Positions 48,658 to 49,339 of a stretch of DNA of 49,339 nt are shown piece after piece. The notes beneath the pieces are model-generated. The model was not told where the DNA came from. It saw only the letters and a list, made by a program, of their open reading frames with translations, and made no database searches. The stretch's first letter is position 1. Each line of letters starts with the position of its first letter. The stretch comes from Tidjanibacter sp. (GTDB lineage: Bacteria > Bacteroidota > Bacteroidia > Bacteroidales > Rikenellaceae): assembly GCA_017390585.1 (NCBI GenBank), contig JAFPBB010000061.1, positions 1-49,339 of the forward strand, in the 5' to 3' direction. The translations under genes and the position numbers were made by a program.

Positions 48658-49339
48658 TTAGATGACGCCCTGCTCAAGCATAGCCTGTGCCACCTTCATA
48701 AAGCCTGCAATGTTTGCACCCTTAACGTAGTCAACGGTACCGTCGGCCTTCTCACCGAAGCGTACGCACTGCTCGTGGATGCTCTGCATAATGAAGTGGA
48801 GTTTGTCGTCAACCTCCTGAGCCGACCAGCTGAGGTGAGCAGCGTTCTGAGTCATCTCGAGACCCGAAGTTGCAACACCACCTGCGTTCACAGCCTTACC
48901 GGGAGCGAAGAGGATGCCTGCGTTCTGGAATGCAGCGATAGCCTCGGGGGTGCAACCCATATTCGAAACCTCGCAGCAGCACCAGGTGCCGTTTGCCAGA
49001 AGCTCCTTAGCATCGTCGCCGTTGAGCTCGTTCTGGAATGCGCAAGGAAGAGCGATGTCGCACTTCACGCTCCAAGCCTTCTTGCCAGCGGTGAACTTAG
49101 CAGCCTCGGGGAACTTGGTTGCCATATCCTCAACTTTGTTGCGGTTGGAAGCACGCATCTCGAGCATATAGTCGATCATCTCCTTGGTGATACCGCCGGG
49201 GATCTCGCAAACGCCGTCGGGACCCGAGATAGCGATAACCTTACCGCCGAGCTCGGTAGCCTTGGTAGCAGCACCCCAAGCTACGTTACCGAAGCCGGAG
49301 AGGGCGATGGTCTTGCCAGCGATGTCCTTGCCGGCCAAC
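48658..49339 (-). CDS. gdhA: NADP-specific glutamate dehydrogenase (C-terminal part only)
   Basis: 226 residues of the C-terminal half; the start lies beyond the window. The nucleotide-binding domain begins at DIAGKTIALSGFGNVAWGAA (GxGNVA motif) and continues with VSNMGCTPEAIAAFQNAGIL, APGKAVNAGGVATSGLEMTQ and a C-terminal helix YVKGANIAGFMKVAQAMLEQ. It interconverts 2-oxoglutarate plus ammonia and glutamate and is the main ammonia-assimilation route of Bacteroidales. The hexameric bacterial form of about 445 aa is expected. Directly downstream is the two-stage hairpin element. Confidence 0.95.
   Translation of the reverse strand, partial: LAGKDIAGKTIALSGFGNVAWGAATKATELGGKVIAISGPDGVCEIPGGITKEMIDYMLEMRASNRNKVEDMATKFPEAAKFTAGKKAWSVKCDIALPCAFQNELNGDDAKELLANGTWCCCEVSNMGCTPEAIAAFQNAGILFAPGKAVNAGGVATSGLEMTQNAAHLSWSAQEVDDKLHFIMQSIHEQCVRFGEKADGTVDYVKGANIAGFMKVAQAMLEQGVI

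Noticed and set aside
1-49339. CTAG shortage as a second avoided tetranucleotide
   Set aside because: CTAG also seems rare, but it is rare in many bacteria and I did not scan for it as carefully as for CATG.

Overview
The window is chromosomal DNA from a GC-rich member of the Bacteroidales, most likely an Alistipes-like (Rikenellaceae) gut bacterium. The evidence is a SusC/SusD pair with surface glycoside hydrolases, a fused FeoA-FeoB iron transporter, a GSCFA protein, a DUF3127 protein, a DUF6377 (SusR-type) regulator, and Bacteroidetes promoters (-33 TTTG or TTG, about 20 bp, -7 TAnnTTTG) with no strong Shine-Dalgarno sites. The genus is an inference; the order is well supported. No insertion sequence, prophage, rRNA or CRISPR array was seen. 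The first gene (PafA-like phosphatase) and the last (glutamate dehydrogenase) run off the window.

Layout. 1-8.4 kb: PafA-like phosphatase (partial), GSCFA protein diverging from ispE, then a leftward operon (small membrane protein, mutL, rhomboid protease, endonuclease/exonuclease/phosphatase protein) and the leftward chaperone pair grpE-dnaJ. 8.4-9.0 kb: tandem repeats. 9-11 kb: rplY with a structured leader, then an AT-rich PQQ-like lipoprotein gene whose promoter carries a G9 tract. 11.3-18.4 kb: feoAB, lysC, a PlsC-type acyltransferase, dapD, birA. 18.4-21.3 kb: an ECF sigma factor, a dual-membrane-spanning anti-sigma factor and a NigD-like lipoprotein behind a candidate ECF promoter. 21.4 kb: tRNA-Gln(CUG). 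21.6-27.9 kb: dispersed repeats, a phosphoesterase, DUF3127, a DNA glycosylase/alkyltransferase fusion, an M23 peptidase, dxr and rseP. ispE and dxr show that isoprenoids are made by the MEP route.

28-47.9 kb is a polysaccharide utilization locus. The leftward operon is susC, susD, a SusE-like binding protein, a GH16 endoglucanase and a CotH-type kinase. It lies below a leftward SusR-type membrane regulator, which diverges from GH30 and GH3 genes; a GH5 gene follows after two unrelated small genes. GH16+GH30+GH3+GH5 suggests a mixed beta-1,3/beta-1,6-glucan such as fungal glucan or laminarin. The residues after the lipid-anchored cysteines suggest that GH16, GH30, SusD and the SusE-like protein are on the surface, while GH3 and GH5 are periplasmic.

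Signals that gene annotation does not explain: the tetranucleotide CATG is almost absent from the whole window (two occurrences found by eye where about 180 would be expected), and codons before Met are chosen to avoid it. Several families of short intergenic repeats keep hairpins whose arms change in step between copies, next to rplY, gdhA, rseP and tRNA-Gln.
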